This document shows positions 36,054 to 48,391 of a stretch of 64,000 nucleotides of DNA, in pieces. The number at the start of each line of letters is the position of its first letter. The first letter of the stretch is position 1. The stretch covers positions 341,990-405,989 of the forward strand of contig RDEW01000025.1 in NCBI GenBank assembly GCA_011109175.1, written 5' to 3'. The notes under the pieces are model-generated. The model was given only the letters and a program-made list of their open reading frames with translations. It searched no databases and was not told the origin of the DNA. A program made the translations under genes and the position numbers. This DNA comes from Dicyema japonicum (taxonomy: Eukaryota; Dicyemida; Rhombozoa; Dicyemidae).

Positions 36054-36669
36054 GTGTGGAAGCATAACGAGGTAGTAAGAAATCTTCATCTTCTACTATG
36101 CAATAAGTATGGCATTCGCCACACCAGAAAGTTGCGGACTCATAAGGTGCAATCTGTAGTAGAAAACACCAGGGTCCAAATTGAGGTAGACAGTGTTATC
36201 CGTACCTCGGTGCTAGTCAAGCACAATAAACCGGACATTGTGGTACACGATAAGGAGTCTGGGCAAGTCCTTAGCATAGAGGTTGGCATCACGTCTCAAG
36301 ACCGTTTGCAGACTTTGGAGGTGGAGAAAAAAAGGAAGTATGACTTTCTTGCAAACGAGATGGGGCAGGATGCTTGGTTGCAAGGTCCTCGTTATTCCTA
36401 TAGTAATGACATGGGAAGGAATTGCAACAAAGTACCACAAGGGTTATCTGAAGCAGTTGGGGGTAGATAGGAAGCTCCAGGCCTATCTAAAGTCCACTGT
36501 GCTAAAGCGGACCCTAGAGAGCCTGACACTGGAGTATAGGAGGCAGAGCCCTGAGATGCCATATGGGCAGAGGGTTCAATTGGAAAAGGCGCTCTCGGAG
36601 TTGTTTCAGCAACCAGAATCGAACCTGCCTGAGGAGGCTGGCGAACAGGCAGGCGAGGAAGGTTGTTGA
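36054..36669 (+). mobile_element. LINE C-terminal nuclease-like domain (frameshifted)
   Basis: Two overlapping frames, shifted near 36365, together cover one domain: HNEVVRNLHLLLCNKYGIRH, KPDIVVHDKESG, LSIEVGITSQDRLQ, EKKRKYDFLANEMG, then VLVIPIVMTWEGIATKYHKG and LKRTLESL. The PD...IEV arrangement is like a PD-(D/E)xK nuclease, as found at the C-terminus of some site-specific LINEs. Related pieces lie at 51697-52000 (minus) and 59190-59350. No RT domain is adjacent, so it is a truncated copy. Confidence 0.7.
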
Positions 36670-37754
36670 TTATTAAATATATTAACTTTTTTATTGTTTG
36701 TTAAATAAAGTGGGTTATTTTAAAAAAATATTTAAACATTGTATGAGAAATCCTAATTTTTTGGAAATTATATTTGAAATGATCCGGCGGAAACACGAAG
36801 GATCTATTAAAAATAGCTGCAATCTCATCCTCATTAGCGTGTATGAGGGCAGTGATCTTTAAACGATTAGTCACAATTGTCAAATGTTTCCATAAATGCC
36901 TCAACTAAAGCGAAGTGATCAAAGGCAGAGAAAATCCTTTCCAGAAAAATAATAAGTCGGTAGTAGCATTGGAAGACGGGTGGTCAGTATTTTGACTGTC
37001 GAGAGCAAGGTTGAAAGAAAGTGTCTTAGTTCCACTAGTAGTGGCTTCAAATAAAAAGAAGTTGAGCAATGGACTCTGATGGAGTGAAGGATAATAATGG
37101 TTTACATGGCGGGTCACCCCCTTATGGAAAAGAGGGTACATTATGTCTTCCATTACGACTGAAAGAATATTACTTCAAGTCTTATTAGGTTATCTAAGAT
37201 AGGCCACTTCCATAAAATCAAAATTATGATTAATAAAAAATAATATTAAAATTAATTTTTTAATATAAATTTTTTAATATATTGTTTCTTTGTTAAATAA
37301 TTGTCTTTAATAAAAAATAAAATAAAAATAAATAAATTTCAAATTTCCCGTTAATTAAAATTTTAAAATTGTTATCCTTGTGGAGATTAATTTGTCATGT
37401 GCGATGGTAGGACGTATAATGAAAATAGAGGAGGGGAACCTACTTCTCCACCTCACTTCTGAAGCGGAAACCTGTAATAAACTATTGAAGGATGATTTGG
37501 TCGGCACAAGCAGATGTTCTCCTTCGGGTTTCTTCCTTGGAGTAGTTGCTTGTGACTGTTTGTGTTGGGCTTACCAAAGATTGTAAACCTGGGTTAATAA
37601 ATAAATAATCAGTCATCACAAAAATTTAGTGAAAATGCGAAAAAAATCCTTCAAGTAAATTTCCACCTCATTCAAGGTCATTTTGATTTTTTCTAATCAG
37701 GAAGATTCATTACAGAATGGGTCTTTTTTTTACTTCTGCAAGCGAAAGCTCTTC
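36670..37754. other. no supported gene; retroelement tail at 37380-37615
   Basis: 36701-37153 has two minus-strand frames (with FNRSFVFPPDHFKYNF and NFFLFEATTSGTKTLSFNLA) that look coding-like, but I could not join them across convincing introns or assign a family. 37200-37370 is AT-rich. 37380-37615 ends CTGGGTTAATAAATAAATAA, a non-LTR 3' tail like that at 13400. Confidence 0.4.
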
Positions 37755-38041
37755 ATGGCAGATAACTCACGGAAAGTAATTTTAACTCACTTTCGGACGC
37801 GGAGACGGTCGTCTGGGATTTAAAGGAGAAACAAACGGGAGCTTTCCAGCAATTGTCCACCAGGAAACGAAAAGACATGCACGTGAAGTACGTTACGGTG
37901 GCTGTGTGTCTGTTTGTGTTTGACATTCTCTTTATAATTGGGCGGGTAATTTTGTTTGAATCGTTCTCTCCTTGGAAGGCAAATTCTGTCTTGTCGAATA
38001 TTCAAACTCCTTTGAAAAGGATCTCCGGTGAAATGAATTAA
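37755..38041 (+). CDS. small single-pass membrane protein, hypothetical
   Basis: Two exons (37755-37775 and 37805-38041) with a proposed 29-nt GT...AG intron give 85 residues. The second exon is an open frame with KEKQTGAFQQ, a basic RKRKDMHVKY and one transmembrane segment (TVAVCLFVFDILFIIGRVIL, about residues 40-60), then a short polar tail. The basic residues before the helix suggest a cytosolic N-terminus. The first exon is tentative. I do not recognise the family. The stop directly abuts an inverted R2 repeat copy. Confidence 0.5.
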
Positions 38042-38160
38042 TGGATCCTTTTAATGCGAGCCGGATATTGGGTATCTCCTGAGTAAGGTAGATCAACGCC
38101 ATCAGAAAGAATGAAGAGATATTTTCTACCATTTAGCCACATGGCGCCACGTGGATTACA
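38042..38160 (-). repeat. R2 repeat copy followed by an R3 3' end
   Basis: 38042-38110 is the reverse complement of the R2 body (ends with GGATCC). 38131-38158 reads TTTAGCCACATGGCGCCACG TG and matches the 3' end of the R3 copy at 45361-45390. Confidence 0.65.
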
Positions 38161-40483
38161 ACAACCATTTTGTTTTCAAATCTATGTGAGAATTACTGGT
38201 TGCAATTAACTAAAATGAATTGATGTAGGCTGTCTCAATCGTCCACATTTGATTCTCACACTTTCAGGCTTTTCTTAGCAAATAGTTTGGGCCTTCATGG
38301 GTTGGGTTTTCCTCAATCTGATCATTCAGACTTTCAAGCAAACAGCATCCTTCACAGTCCTTCGTCGATCATTCCCATATCTATATCAGTCTCCCTATTG
38401 AAGCTGTCTTCTCCAGCTGAGCTATACTAACCATTTGTCACAGTCTTCATCTTCTATTATTACGTGGTTTTCTGGAGAACCCACCGGACCGTGGTGCCAA
38501 CTCAAATATCACCTTCAGGATATATGTTATCTTCATATCAGGAGAAAACACCTTGATCTCCCATAAGCTGATAGCACGTGACGGGGATATTCAAGTGAGT
38601 AGTGGGGGAACTTTAAAATAAATGAATATAATTTTCTGATGAAAAGATCTTTAACCTCCTTCAGTTCTTCGGGAACGTCGAGAAATCTCTATTACTCGAA
38701 ATTTCAACATCCCCCATATGGATAAGAGCTCTCATATTCTTTCTTCCCCCGTGTGGACGAAATAAATAACTCAAGACCATTGACCCCAAATTTTGAACTA
38801 CGTCAGCTTCGCAAGCACGGTTTCTTCACTTGAAAGCACTGGGAGTAAATAAATGGGAGTAATAAATTGAAAGAACTCGAGGACCATCTCTCTGAAGTTA
38901 CACGTGCAGGATAAATAGTTAATGTGATTCTAGTAAGGTCTGATAATTTATGAAGGTTTGAATGAAACTATTCAAAAAACCACAAGTAAAAACCATAACT
39001 AAAAAAATAAAGCACTCAAACTCCACGTGTATTCTTAAGAGCATTGAAACTCCAAATTGTGGGCAATTATTCCCTATACAATCGAAACCTAATCAATTTA
39101 ATCGTACTCAGGTAACCGCATGGTATGCTGATGACGTGGCTCTCACACAAATATTTCATCACTATGGCCAGTAAAACTTGTATTATCTTGAGTAATCAGG
39201 TCTGTCCTTATATGTTGATTACAACTGCTAGTTTCTCTAGTCGATTTTGTGAGAACAATTTGTATTTTTTTAAAAATAAACAAAAAGGTCATACAGCGGC
39301 CGCCCTGCGTGGCTATTCCCTCTCAGGATGGTGAGCCATCAGCGCTCACGGGGATGTGATGCTAGTGGTAATTCTCATGTCTGTTAAATTAAACCGTTAC
39401 CCCAGGTAACATGCTAGCGAAACTGGGGATCACTAGGAAGCTCATTTTCAAGTCAGGTCGTTCCCAGAGATCTTTCAAGTCGAGTCTTGGTGCCAAAGAA
39501 AAATAAAGGGATCTGAACTTCTTTCCGTCATTGATGAATGATATCTACGGTGTAGGTGAACAAGTCTCATTCTAATGGTTTTTGGGAGCAACACCAGCCA
39601 GGTTCGGTTTTTGGGGGAGGAAAGATTATCTGGACTGTTATCTGGTTATCAATTCCCGCGGTTTGTAGATTGAATTGTGGTAAGATTCAGTGGTCAAGTA
39701 GTTGTTGAAGATATTGTGAGCTCTGTGCGACCCAATGGGAGGATCTTCGTCTCCCAGTCTAGTTTCAAGGCTGAGTTTTGCACCTCATGTATCTTTTGTG
39801 GGAGATAAGTATTTATAAGAGTGAGTACATGTCCTTTAGGTTAGTCGTTTGAGCAAAAATATTCGCTTTTGGTGGCTTTAGTGCAGATATTTTATCAAAT
39901 CGATTATTTTTCTTTTTTATTGATCAAACATAATTTTCAAATAGCTTGCATTGCTCTGTATTGATTGCAACCAGTTATTCTCACGTCAATAGATCTTGAG
40001 CATGGACAATGATCCTCCGCCCTTATGGGACACCGAGGACCGTTCCTTTAGTAATAGCACATAAAGTATGATTTAAATTTCACATGAAATCGTTGTTTAA
40101 AAAACAGATTAGCTAACTAGTAATCCACAAGCCACTTCTTGTGGTACCACGTGCGACTATTCAATTCCTAACGTCGACATTCCTTAAGTAACGCCCACGT
40201 GAGTTAAGATATTAGCCTCAGCAGTTACGAAAATTATAGATTCATAAACACAAAGTGTGGGAGTTTGCTGACCGAACCATTAAGTCCTCATCCAGATACC
40301 AGCCTTTCACAGCACCAAACGCAACGTTAGTCAGTTTACAGTCATAACGTGGAATTTACGACCACAAGAAGCATAATCCATAATTTTTATTTAAATTTCA
40401 ATGTTTTTAAAATATAAATAAAAAATTAAAAAAGATGAAACAAAGATTTTTTAGTTTACATAGAATATTACAGGAAGTGAGAA
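38161..40483. other. gene-free stretch with retroelement scraps
   Basis: 38800-38870 holds a retro tail (CACTGGGAGTAAATAAAT). 38962-39174 ends in WYADDVALTQIFHH, the catalytic YADD box of a reverse transcriptase with almost nothing else left. 39295-39345 is a minus-strand retroelement C-terminus of the ILRGNSHAG type. No gene is seen. Confidence 0.5.
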
Positions 40484-41725
40484 TTATTTGAAAATAGTTT
40501 GCATTACCTCAACGTGGGTATTAACGGTGGGGATTCCACAAGTGCGGGCCATTTCCATCAAATAGTACCTCCCTCGATTATAGTCAGACCTTTCGACCTC
40601 CGTCACCTAAAAAGTCAGTTTTTTACAGCAACGGGGCATCTGTGACTATTCTGCAAATTTTCGACTGACAAGACTATATTTTTATTTATCACGCAAAAAT
40701 GTGCTGCCTACAATGATTACACTCGAAACCTCCGCCAGAATGTCGGGGGACCGAGAGTGGGGACCGATCACATACAGAAGCATCCGAGCCCTTTTAATTA
40801 TGGAGTAACGGGACAGATCCTGTTTCCTGTTGGATTGCCCAATTTGGTTGACAAAGTCAAAGTACCGCAAGTTTTTTTCACTAAATGGTTTCTCCACCAT
40901 CCACCAACCTTAAAGCCGGGAGAAGGCAGTTGGACTTCCATTCCGAGAGATCCTCAGAAATGTAGACGTATACATCATAATATTCATTCTTATCTAAACA
41001 GTAAACCACAATTTATACCATTTTTGAGAAAATTCAGTGTTGGCTTTGCTTCTACGGGGGGCTACAAAGGTCAGATAGGTCCTCACTTTTTTCATGATCT
41101 CAACGCAGAGGTTGAGAGCCTCTGAAATGTCTCCAGTTAAGAAAAGTCGGTTCATCTGCATGATCTCTTCTATAATTTTCCTTGCCTTCCACAAATCGAC
41201 TTTCTCGCTAGAACTATCGCTTGGGGGATACTTGTTTTGCTTTTTCAGCTCAGTTTTGAAATCGAGGCTATTCTTCATCACAAGGACGACGTTTTCATGG
41301 ACAGCTTCGTATTTACTGACTAGTGGGGTACCTGACAAGTAAGCGACCTCAACCATCGAAGCGATGCTCCGGATCTCGTCATTAATCACAAAAAGGAGAC
41401 ATTTGCACTCCTAGTGGGGACATGTGGCAAAAACCTACTCTTTTGACGGATTCTTCCTTCTCGACCAAATCCGGAGTCCAATTGTCAACTTGCTGAGGAA
41501 AATGTGGTTATACAAGACTTACTGGATTATAATACAAAATCCGATGATTGTCGAAATACGGAATAGCAATCTCCTTCCTCCAACTGGACGGATTGCAAGA
41601 TCCCCCGAGAACACAACACCAATTGACTTTGTGTTGTTCATCCAAGCCCGCCTGTGGTAACTTAGCAGGAAAACATTTAATACGCTCTTTTGTGAAATTT
41701 TAAGTAATTTACAAGCACGCTGCAT
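40484..41725 (-). CDS. nucleoside 2-deoxyribosyltransferase-like protein (Raw-like, tandem domain)
   Basis: Nine exons with introns at 41683-41661, 41522-41493, 41438-41411, 41086-41062, 41018-40994, 40908-40881, 40729-40708 and 40626-40607 (20-30 nt) give 346 residues in one frame. The first domain reads VLGGSCNPSSWRKEIAIPYF, ILYYNPQVDNWTPDLVEKE, KCLLFVINDEIRSIASMVEV and ENVVLVM, the signature of Nuc_deoxyri_tr2 (PF15891), best known from Drosophila Raw. The second half (DVYVSEDLSEWKSNCLLPAL, RARMLLYVIGPHSRSPDILA, ENLQ...YNRGRYYLMEMART) looks like a diverged repeat of the fold. Raw is a developmental negative regulator of JNK signalling; enzymatic activity is unproven. There is no membrane segment. 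The start is a short first exon and is moderately sure. Confidence 0.82.
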
Positions 41726-42574
41726 ATAAACTGAATTTAAATTAATTTGCTGTGGTAAATCCGAGTGGATAAGACAGCCTTACCTTATTCGTGAGAGGAC
41801 TAGAAAAGCGGTCGTGAACATACTTATAATATCGCTGGATCGGCGATGTTAATATATGGAAAGATCGATAAGAACGGCATATTTATAAGAATTTCCAAAG
41901 TGGGACTGCCACGTGTTCACTAAGTGGGTCTATGTTCTATGGAGCTTATTCACTGGGAAATCGTAGTTTTTTAATATATGGTGAGTAGGATTCCGTATTA
42001 ACCGCAATATCAGATTAAAATGGAAATTTGTTAATTATTATTTTTATTTGATTACTTTTATTTTTTATTAAATAATAAATTATGACCTATTTTAAAATTT
42101 TAACCTTGTAGGATGTGATCCTCGTGGTTGTTGACCCCGCAGAGGATCCATCCATTTCTTGTTGATGTCAAGCTTTTTTGACGTTACATCATAATTTTTT
42201 TGCTGAAAAAATAATTTATTCAAGCATGTTTTCATGGAAATTTGAATTTTACTGTAAATTGACTTTTTATCAGTTTAAAACAGCACATGCTATTTAGTGA
42301 GTCATTTCCGGTAATTTCAGGAAATAGGTTATATTCAAATTTCCAGATGCCATGGGTTTTCAATATCTCATAACTTAATCATGGTGGGAAGTTATTCCAA
42401 GGTCAATAAAAGCCATATAGCGCAGCTGCACGTGTGAATTTGATTAAACGTAACATTTATAATTGTTTGCTGCAATCAGAATCAGAGCAAGCGGCATAAT
42501 TATTAGTTGAGGCTTATTGGCTATGGCTCCACCCAGTCAGGACACATACTTCATTTAAATAAATAACTGTGAAA
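41726..42574. other. gene-free stretch
   Basis: 42020-42110 is AT-rich. No coding frame or repeat is recognised. Confidence 0.5.
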
Positions 42575-42782
42575 AACTAATCGTAGAGGTAGAACCAAGG
42601 AATAGTCATGAATTCCTTTTTTTCTTATGTGTGAGTTATTTTGTGTACTAACAACTTCCACGTCACTCGTCAAGCCTAAGTATAGCAGACGCGTGAACCT
42701 TCAGCTGGAATGTACAGCAACAAAATTCAAACTAGTGGCCATAAGGCCTTTTGCCAAGAATTCGTTACACTGCGTCACGTGC
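42575..42782 (-). repeat. tRNA-derived SINE, family S1, copy 1
   Basis: Shares, from the plus-strand left end, AACTAATCGTAGA, GAACCAAGGAAT and the CTCGTCAAGCCTAAG block with copies at 50785 and 62914. The right end read on the minus strand resembles a tRNA gene head (GTAACGAATTCTTGGCA then a B-box-like ACTAGTTTGAATTTTG). It is degenerate and probably inactive. Confidence 0.65.
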
Positions 42783-44000
42783 TGCAGTTGCAGTCAATAA
42801 ATAAACGGAAGAATAGTTATTAGTTTCAATCAAGTCCTGCCATAGCTTGGACTCTCCTCTGCAACCTCAGAGCCCTCTTATGGTTCATTCCGTGCTTCGA
42901 CATACGAGTCAAGGATAGCATCTCTTTTCAGGAAGTTTGTCATCCTTTTCTCTTTTACTTCTCTGATTGAGACTAATAGCAAAGCATCTTCCTCATCTAA
43001 AGTCGTTTGTGTAGGGCAATCTTGATCCCTGCTCTTTTCTATTTTTAAGAAGTAAGATAAAAGGCTCCTTGTATGCAGTGTAATACAATCCCTGAAGATA
43101 CTTGTAATACAATCCCTATTTGAGCGAATCTCACTCGCCATCCTGAGAGGGAATAGCCACACAGTCAGGGAGGCCGCTGTATAACTGTTCACTTATTAAT
43201 CCTGCTTACTCATGGGCTTGAGTTTTGATTGGGGTATGTCCACGTTATCATACGCATTAGTTGAGATTCCCATATGATCATACGGCATCTTGAGCCTCAG
43301 GACAGATCATCCTCGTCCAAGATCTGGGTTTTCAGCTAGCTTTGTCCACAGGCGTGTGACCCACGTGAAAAATACCGCATATGGTAACAGGTATTAGTAG
43401 TTATGCATTTGATCGTTTATGCCTAAGAGAACTTACCCAAGAACAGTGATCAGGAAGACGTTGTCATGGGAGCTGAGGTCGATTGCAAAACTCGTCAGTA
43501 GGGAACAAAATTGTCTCCCAGTGGAATAAACAGGAAATCTTTGTTTTTTCTCAAGATCCTGGGTGTCTGACTAGATTCACACGTCCATGAAACTCAGAGG
43601 GTCCTCCAGTCGATATATTGTCATCGTGAGTATCAAGTTCCCACTGTCGCAGAAACCGAGAGACCTTCCATAGAAGCTCATTCAGAACCACAAAAAAGAA
43701 AGCTTCTTGCAATTGTGGGAACCTTTCCATTAGAGTGGGGGAGAGAAAATGACCCTTCTTGATACCATCATCCCATTAGGCGTTACTTGGGACTGGTAGA
43801 TCACATGACGCTATTTTAGAAGAACGAGAGAAGATAAGAAACAGAAGAAATGAAGAGAAACCTCGGACCAAATACCCATTGGAAGAAATCGAACCCATGA
43901 CCAATTGCCCTGACTGCGTGGTTATTCCTCTCAGGATTGCGAATAAGATTCGCTAGAAAAGATCCCCGGTGTGAGTCGAAATCTGATTCTCTAGTCAACC
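42783..44000. mobile_element. retroelement C-terminus fragments and an R3 copy
   Basis: 43124-43190 (plus) reads RISLAILRGNSHTVREAAV then stop, the best-preserved copy of the repeated retroelement C-terminus. 43705-43870 is an R3 repeat copy. 43905-43965 (minus) is another ILRGITTQSG-type C-terminus. The minus frame 42878-43192 overlaps the first fragment in the opposite direction and is not supported. Confidence 0.55.
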
Positions 44001-45204
44001 TAGGAATTCGAGCTTTTTGAGCCCAACGGAACCGGACGTTGGAGTGAAACGAACATAACATCTTCGGATAGGACAGCGTACTTTGTTCATTTGACTTGAT
44101 AAATTGACCCCAATTCTATGACCTCCCCAAAAGTCCATCTATAGCATCCTTAACCAACTAAACCCTTTAATGTCTACTACTACTTACTCCTTTCAAAACC
44201 TTCAAGAGACCTTTGTGATTGGCCTTTGCACTTAAACCTACTGAGAAATGACTGCTTGATGAGGGACATCAGTGAGGACTCCAGGCGTGCCGAATCCGTG
44301 TTAATTAAAAATGGAATTCACAACCCACTAATAAATCCCTCAAAAACAATGATTAACTGCATTACCAACAAACCACAAATAATATAAATTCCATCAAATT
44401 AATGATTACAAGATTACTAATCAACCCAACCTGTTGGAGAACTAATTCTCTTGTTTCTCCTCGAGGCTCGATCCCACCGAGTTCCCCCACTTGTGCCAGA
44501 CGGTAGTAGAATCCATTCAGAGTTCTTTATTTTAAAAAAACTTTGTGCTTCCAATGTCTTCTGACTCCATTGAGAAAGTGGACGCGGAGTTATATCCACC
44601 GGTGGGGGATGAACACATTAAGTGTATTAAAGATATGCTATAGAGAAGGCGTGTTAAACGTACGGCTTGCACAAAGGTATGTTATACATCGACGACATTG
44701 GGCGGACCTCGTCATTAACTGAGTCCACCAGAGCAATCAACGTGGTCAGAAGACGTTCATACGCTTAAACTTTAGCTCGCCATTAAAAGTTTATAAACTT
44801 CCGAGTTTTCAACGAGGATTTTGCCAATGTTCGGTTCCACCTATGTATGAACAGTTGTTTTCCTTCATAAAATTAAATCTCAGAAAAAGGGTGACTGATG
44901 AACACTTAACACCCTGATCAAGGTCAGAACTGCTAATAAATTTCTGACAGATATACGATTCAGTAAGATTACGGTGTTATCAGATTTGTTAGTGTGCCCG
45001 CTTGTATACTCAAATTATCTTATGGGGCCCCTGGAGCTTTGGATTTTGACATGCCTGCTATAACACAGATGAACCTCCCCCTTAACATTATGATCAATTA
45101 GTCAAAATCATCGGACCCATCCCCATTATAGCGATAATGATATGCTCGCTTGTGCCTCTTAGCACAAATTTGAATTCCAATAGATTCCCGGGAGATTTAA
45201 TTTA
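44001..45204. other. gene-free stretch
   Basis: Only short frames are present (for example minus 44417-44599). No family or repeat is recognised. Confidence 0.5.
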
Positions 45205-45390
45205 AGTTGTAGAAACCCCTCCAGTGGAGTGGAGGAGAGCAAATGATCCTTTATCGTGCCGGCCTGGCACTGAGCGCCACCTAAACAGGTGGATCACATG
45301 ACGCCACTCTAATAGGAAGAGAGAGGAAGAACAGACGAACAAACAGAAACTTCAACCAATTAGCCACAAAACACCACATGGCGCCACGTG
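45205..45390 (+). repeat. dispersed repeat family R3, best-preserved copy
   Basis: Runs from AAACCCCTCCAGTGGAGTGG through GGCCTGGCACTGAGCGCCAC, CTCTAATAGGAAGAGAGAGG and CAACCAATTAGCCACAAAAC to ACATGGCGCCACGTG. It lies just downstream of the EMC2 stop in inverse orientation. No coding potential. Confidence 0.75.
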
Positions 45391-45568
45391 AATTAAAATA
45401 ATTTTTCCCGGGAGATATATTCAATGTGATTGAGAAACACAATTCTTATCTCATTTATTATTTTAAAATAATTTAAATTATAATTTAAAAATTAAAACTA
45501 AATCAATTACAACAATTTTGATCAAAAACAAATAAAATAAAGGCGGGAAATTTTAGATTAAATAAATA

Positions 45569-46504
45569 CTAATCAGATAAGTTATTAATTCTATTAAGTG
45601 CCATCTTCCTCAGCTTTTCGTTAGTTTCATCAGTCCTACGTTGAGCCCTGGTAATTCTCTCACAACTCTAAGATGGTCCCTCAACCGACTACCAGCAATA
45701 GCCCGTAAAGGGCCCTCAGTGAACTAGGATTCAGTTCAGAGGCCGTCAGGAAGTATTTTCTAGCGAAAAGGTAGTTCTCCAGTCCTCCTTGTGTGTACTT
45801 CACCTCCCCCATCTTCAAGTGGAACAGTGGATTATGAGGGTTCAGCAGCAGCAACTCCTCCATACAGTAAGCAGCCTTCTCATACTCGTACTGCATCAGG
45901 TAGAGATCACAGAGCTCCGACCAGCCATCAGCATAACCAACAAATCTAAGGGTCACTTTTAAGCCTACACTGCCAGCAGCACGGAAAGCTGCCTAATTGC
46001 CTCCTCGAAATCTCCCCTTGCCTTTAAAATCGAAATTTGGCGGGACATTGCTGACTAAAAAATCTCGCCAAATTTATACTAAATTCGAAGGTTCGACGTC
46101 GAGAATGGCATAATAGACATCCATAGCCTTATCATACTCTCCCTTATACTCGAGGTAGACTCCGTGGAGAATTAGAACCTCATTGCTATCAGGGAACTTG
46201 GCCTTGAGGTGCTTCAAACAATTCTAAATGCTTTAAAGTCAGTACGATTGCCACGTGGTCCACGCCACATTGAAGAGCAGAATAGAAGACAATTTTAACT
46301 ATTTTTTCGACTAAAATATATATTTCTTCGCTTACAATTACAGGTGGAACTTTTTCTATCGAATGAGAAAAAACCGTTCCACAGTTTCAGTATTTCACGT
46401 GCGGAAAGTTCGTTTTCTTTGGTTATCAGTAATTCTGTGGCTTCTGAAGTGATTTAACGGAATTTTAACCAACCTTTTACTGACACACATCGAGCATGTT
46501 TCAT
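45569..46504 (-). CDS. EMC2: ER membrane protein complex subunit 2
   Basis: TPR subunit of the EMC, the insertase that places tail-anchored and multipass proteins into the ER membrane; it lies on the cytosolic face. Seven exons (46504-46474, 46443-46375, 46355-46246, 46223-46080, 46054-45969, 45945-45693, 45667-45569) with introns of 30, 19, 22, 25, 23 and 25 nt give 263 residues (human 297). TPR helices are visible: SEEIYILVEKIVKIVFYSAL, HLKAKFPDSNEVLILHG, EYKGEYDKAMDVYYAIL, and the diagnostic GEVKYTQGGLENY with YFLTASELNPSSLRALYGL. The intron at 46374-46356 is only 19 nt. Exon 1 (MKHARCVSVK) is tentative. Confidence 0.92.
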
Positions 46505-48391
46505 TTGAAATATTTTTAATTGTCATTTTAAATTTGAATTTTTAAAAAATTAATTTTTAATGTAATAAAAAACTATTATCTTCCAGTGTCAGCTCTCATT
46601 GTGCGTCGTTCGCGTCGTGATCGCTTGTGAGTAAGATTCCCATACCGCTAACTATTTGGTCGAAGGATTCATTTCGGTCTGTTGCCTTCTTCAATTCCTA
46701 TGAGGTGCCATGGTATCCACCAGTCTCAGAGACGTTTAATGTTTGGCCGGTTCCAGAGGATCCCTATCTTCCCCACTCAGTGGAGGGGTTCCAACAATAA
46801 TCGATACGGTTGGACGTAATGCCTAGAAAGGATTCGTCCCACTCCCACCGGGAAACTGGATGTTCCTTAATTAGACGTTAATTAACTCTTGACCTCTTCC
46901 CGGTATATCAGGGGTTATTAAATAAAGTGGTTGAGTACATTGTTTATATGAAAATCACTCAACTAGTCATCTCTCATCAGCTTCCCCTTCTCATGTTTGT
47001 TATTAACGATCCACTTAAAGTTAATGAGTTGGATTCAAGAATCCACGTGGTTTCGGTTATGATGGGCCTGAAAATGAACTCAAATAATCATCTATTTCTT
47101 TAAAGAGTTTTGGCTCTCATCAGGCTGATTCTGAGTGTGTATCCTGTCAGTCCAAGGTTGGAAAGAGAAAAGTCAGAGTCGTCCTGGCTTTTACTTCATA
47201 CAGTCAAGTCGAAGGGATTTCAGTTGTATAGGGTATCCACAGGTTTCAAGTCCTCCCGCGATTGCCCGTTTATCACTCTGTGCTTCACCCTCCTTTTGCC
47301 GCTCTATCGACAGAAGCGTGAAATCCTTTAGCGTCGACCGTCTTCACGTATCTGCACCAGGTCTCAGAGAGGGAAGGGTTAGATCAGTCTTCACTCATCA
47401 GTTAATAAGAAGGTTGGAGTGATGACGTCCCCTTATTGAACGGAAGTTCCTGAACAATGCAGTGTCGAGTAGACTATGCTTTTGATTCGAATCCACTGGG
47501 TGTCATGCCTCTATCAATACTCCTCGGTTCAATCCCCTCAATGACTATCTGTGCAGAGGTTTTTATTCTCTATTTCGATTCATTCTATTGGAGTGTGTAA
47601 TGTACCTGTCTCAAGTTGCTTCCAGTGCCAAAAAAGGATCATTTGATCTCCTCCACTCCACTGGACATGTCAACTGTGTTCTGAATAGATTTATGTGATA
47701 TTGGATAGTCTGTTTATGTGGGGGTTGAATAAATTTAGTTAGTCGTGAGCCATTAATCTTCTACCAAGTTCCTTCAATTTTAAACGGACAAACTCAAATC
47801 TTCACTTGTTCAGAACTGCGAGTTTCCGATATCTCCCGAGTCGGGCACTTAGTCACATTTACTTTATCTTCAACAGTAAACCAATTATCTTTTACATTCT
47901 CCTAAACTTATAGCAGTCATATATTAGTGCTCTGACACGTGCGTACTGGGCTTAACTGATGGACTTGTAAATCAATGGTTCTAGTAGGCATCAACATTTC
48001 TCAAGCAAAGCAGTTCTAAAATGTGCCTATTTTGCTTACCATTACCCCCATAGATTTATAGTTCTGACACGTGGCTATTTTACTTACCAATACCCTCATA
48101 AATTTGCAGTTCTGACAATTCAACGTTTAGAGCACGTGGATACGCTGTAGACCAACTGTTCCACCGCATATCACTAGCTACATCCTAATAGATTTACAAT
48201 TACGACACAGGTTGATACACAACAACACTTGATGTACGCTAACTCTTCGTCTATTTTATCACATGCCTATTTTACCTACCTACTAGTCATAAGCGAATCA
48301 GTTCTCACAAAAAAAACAAAATATAACGCCTACTATAAAATCCCCAAATTCAAATTTTTATAAATTAAAATTAAAAAATAATCAAAACACA
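46505..48391. other. gene-free stretch with repeat copies
   Basis: 46690-46775 resembles the R2 body. 47430-47545 contains two tRNA-B-box-like strings (GATTCGAATCC and CGGTTCAATCCCC), possibly old SINE heads. 47620-47675 is a minus-strand R3 fragment. CACGTG occurs at 47043, 47937, 48067 and 48133. No gene is seen. Confidence 0.45.

Noticed and set aside
36701-37153. Possible spliced minus-strand gene with coding-like segments
   Set aside because: The exon frames could not be joined with GT...AG micro-introns into one consistent frame and no family was recognised.
42878-43192. 104-residue minus-strand frame as a gene
   Set aside because: Its N-terminal part is antisense to a clear plus-strand retroelement C-terminus, and the rest has no recognised family.
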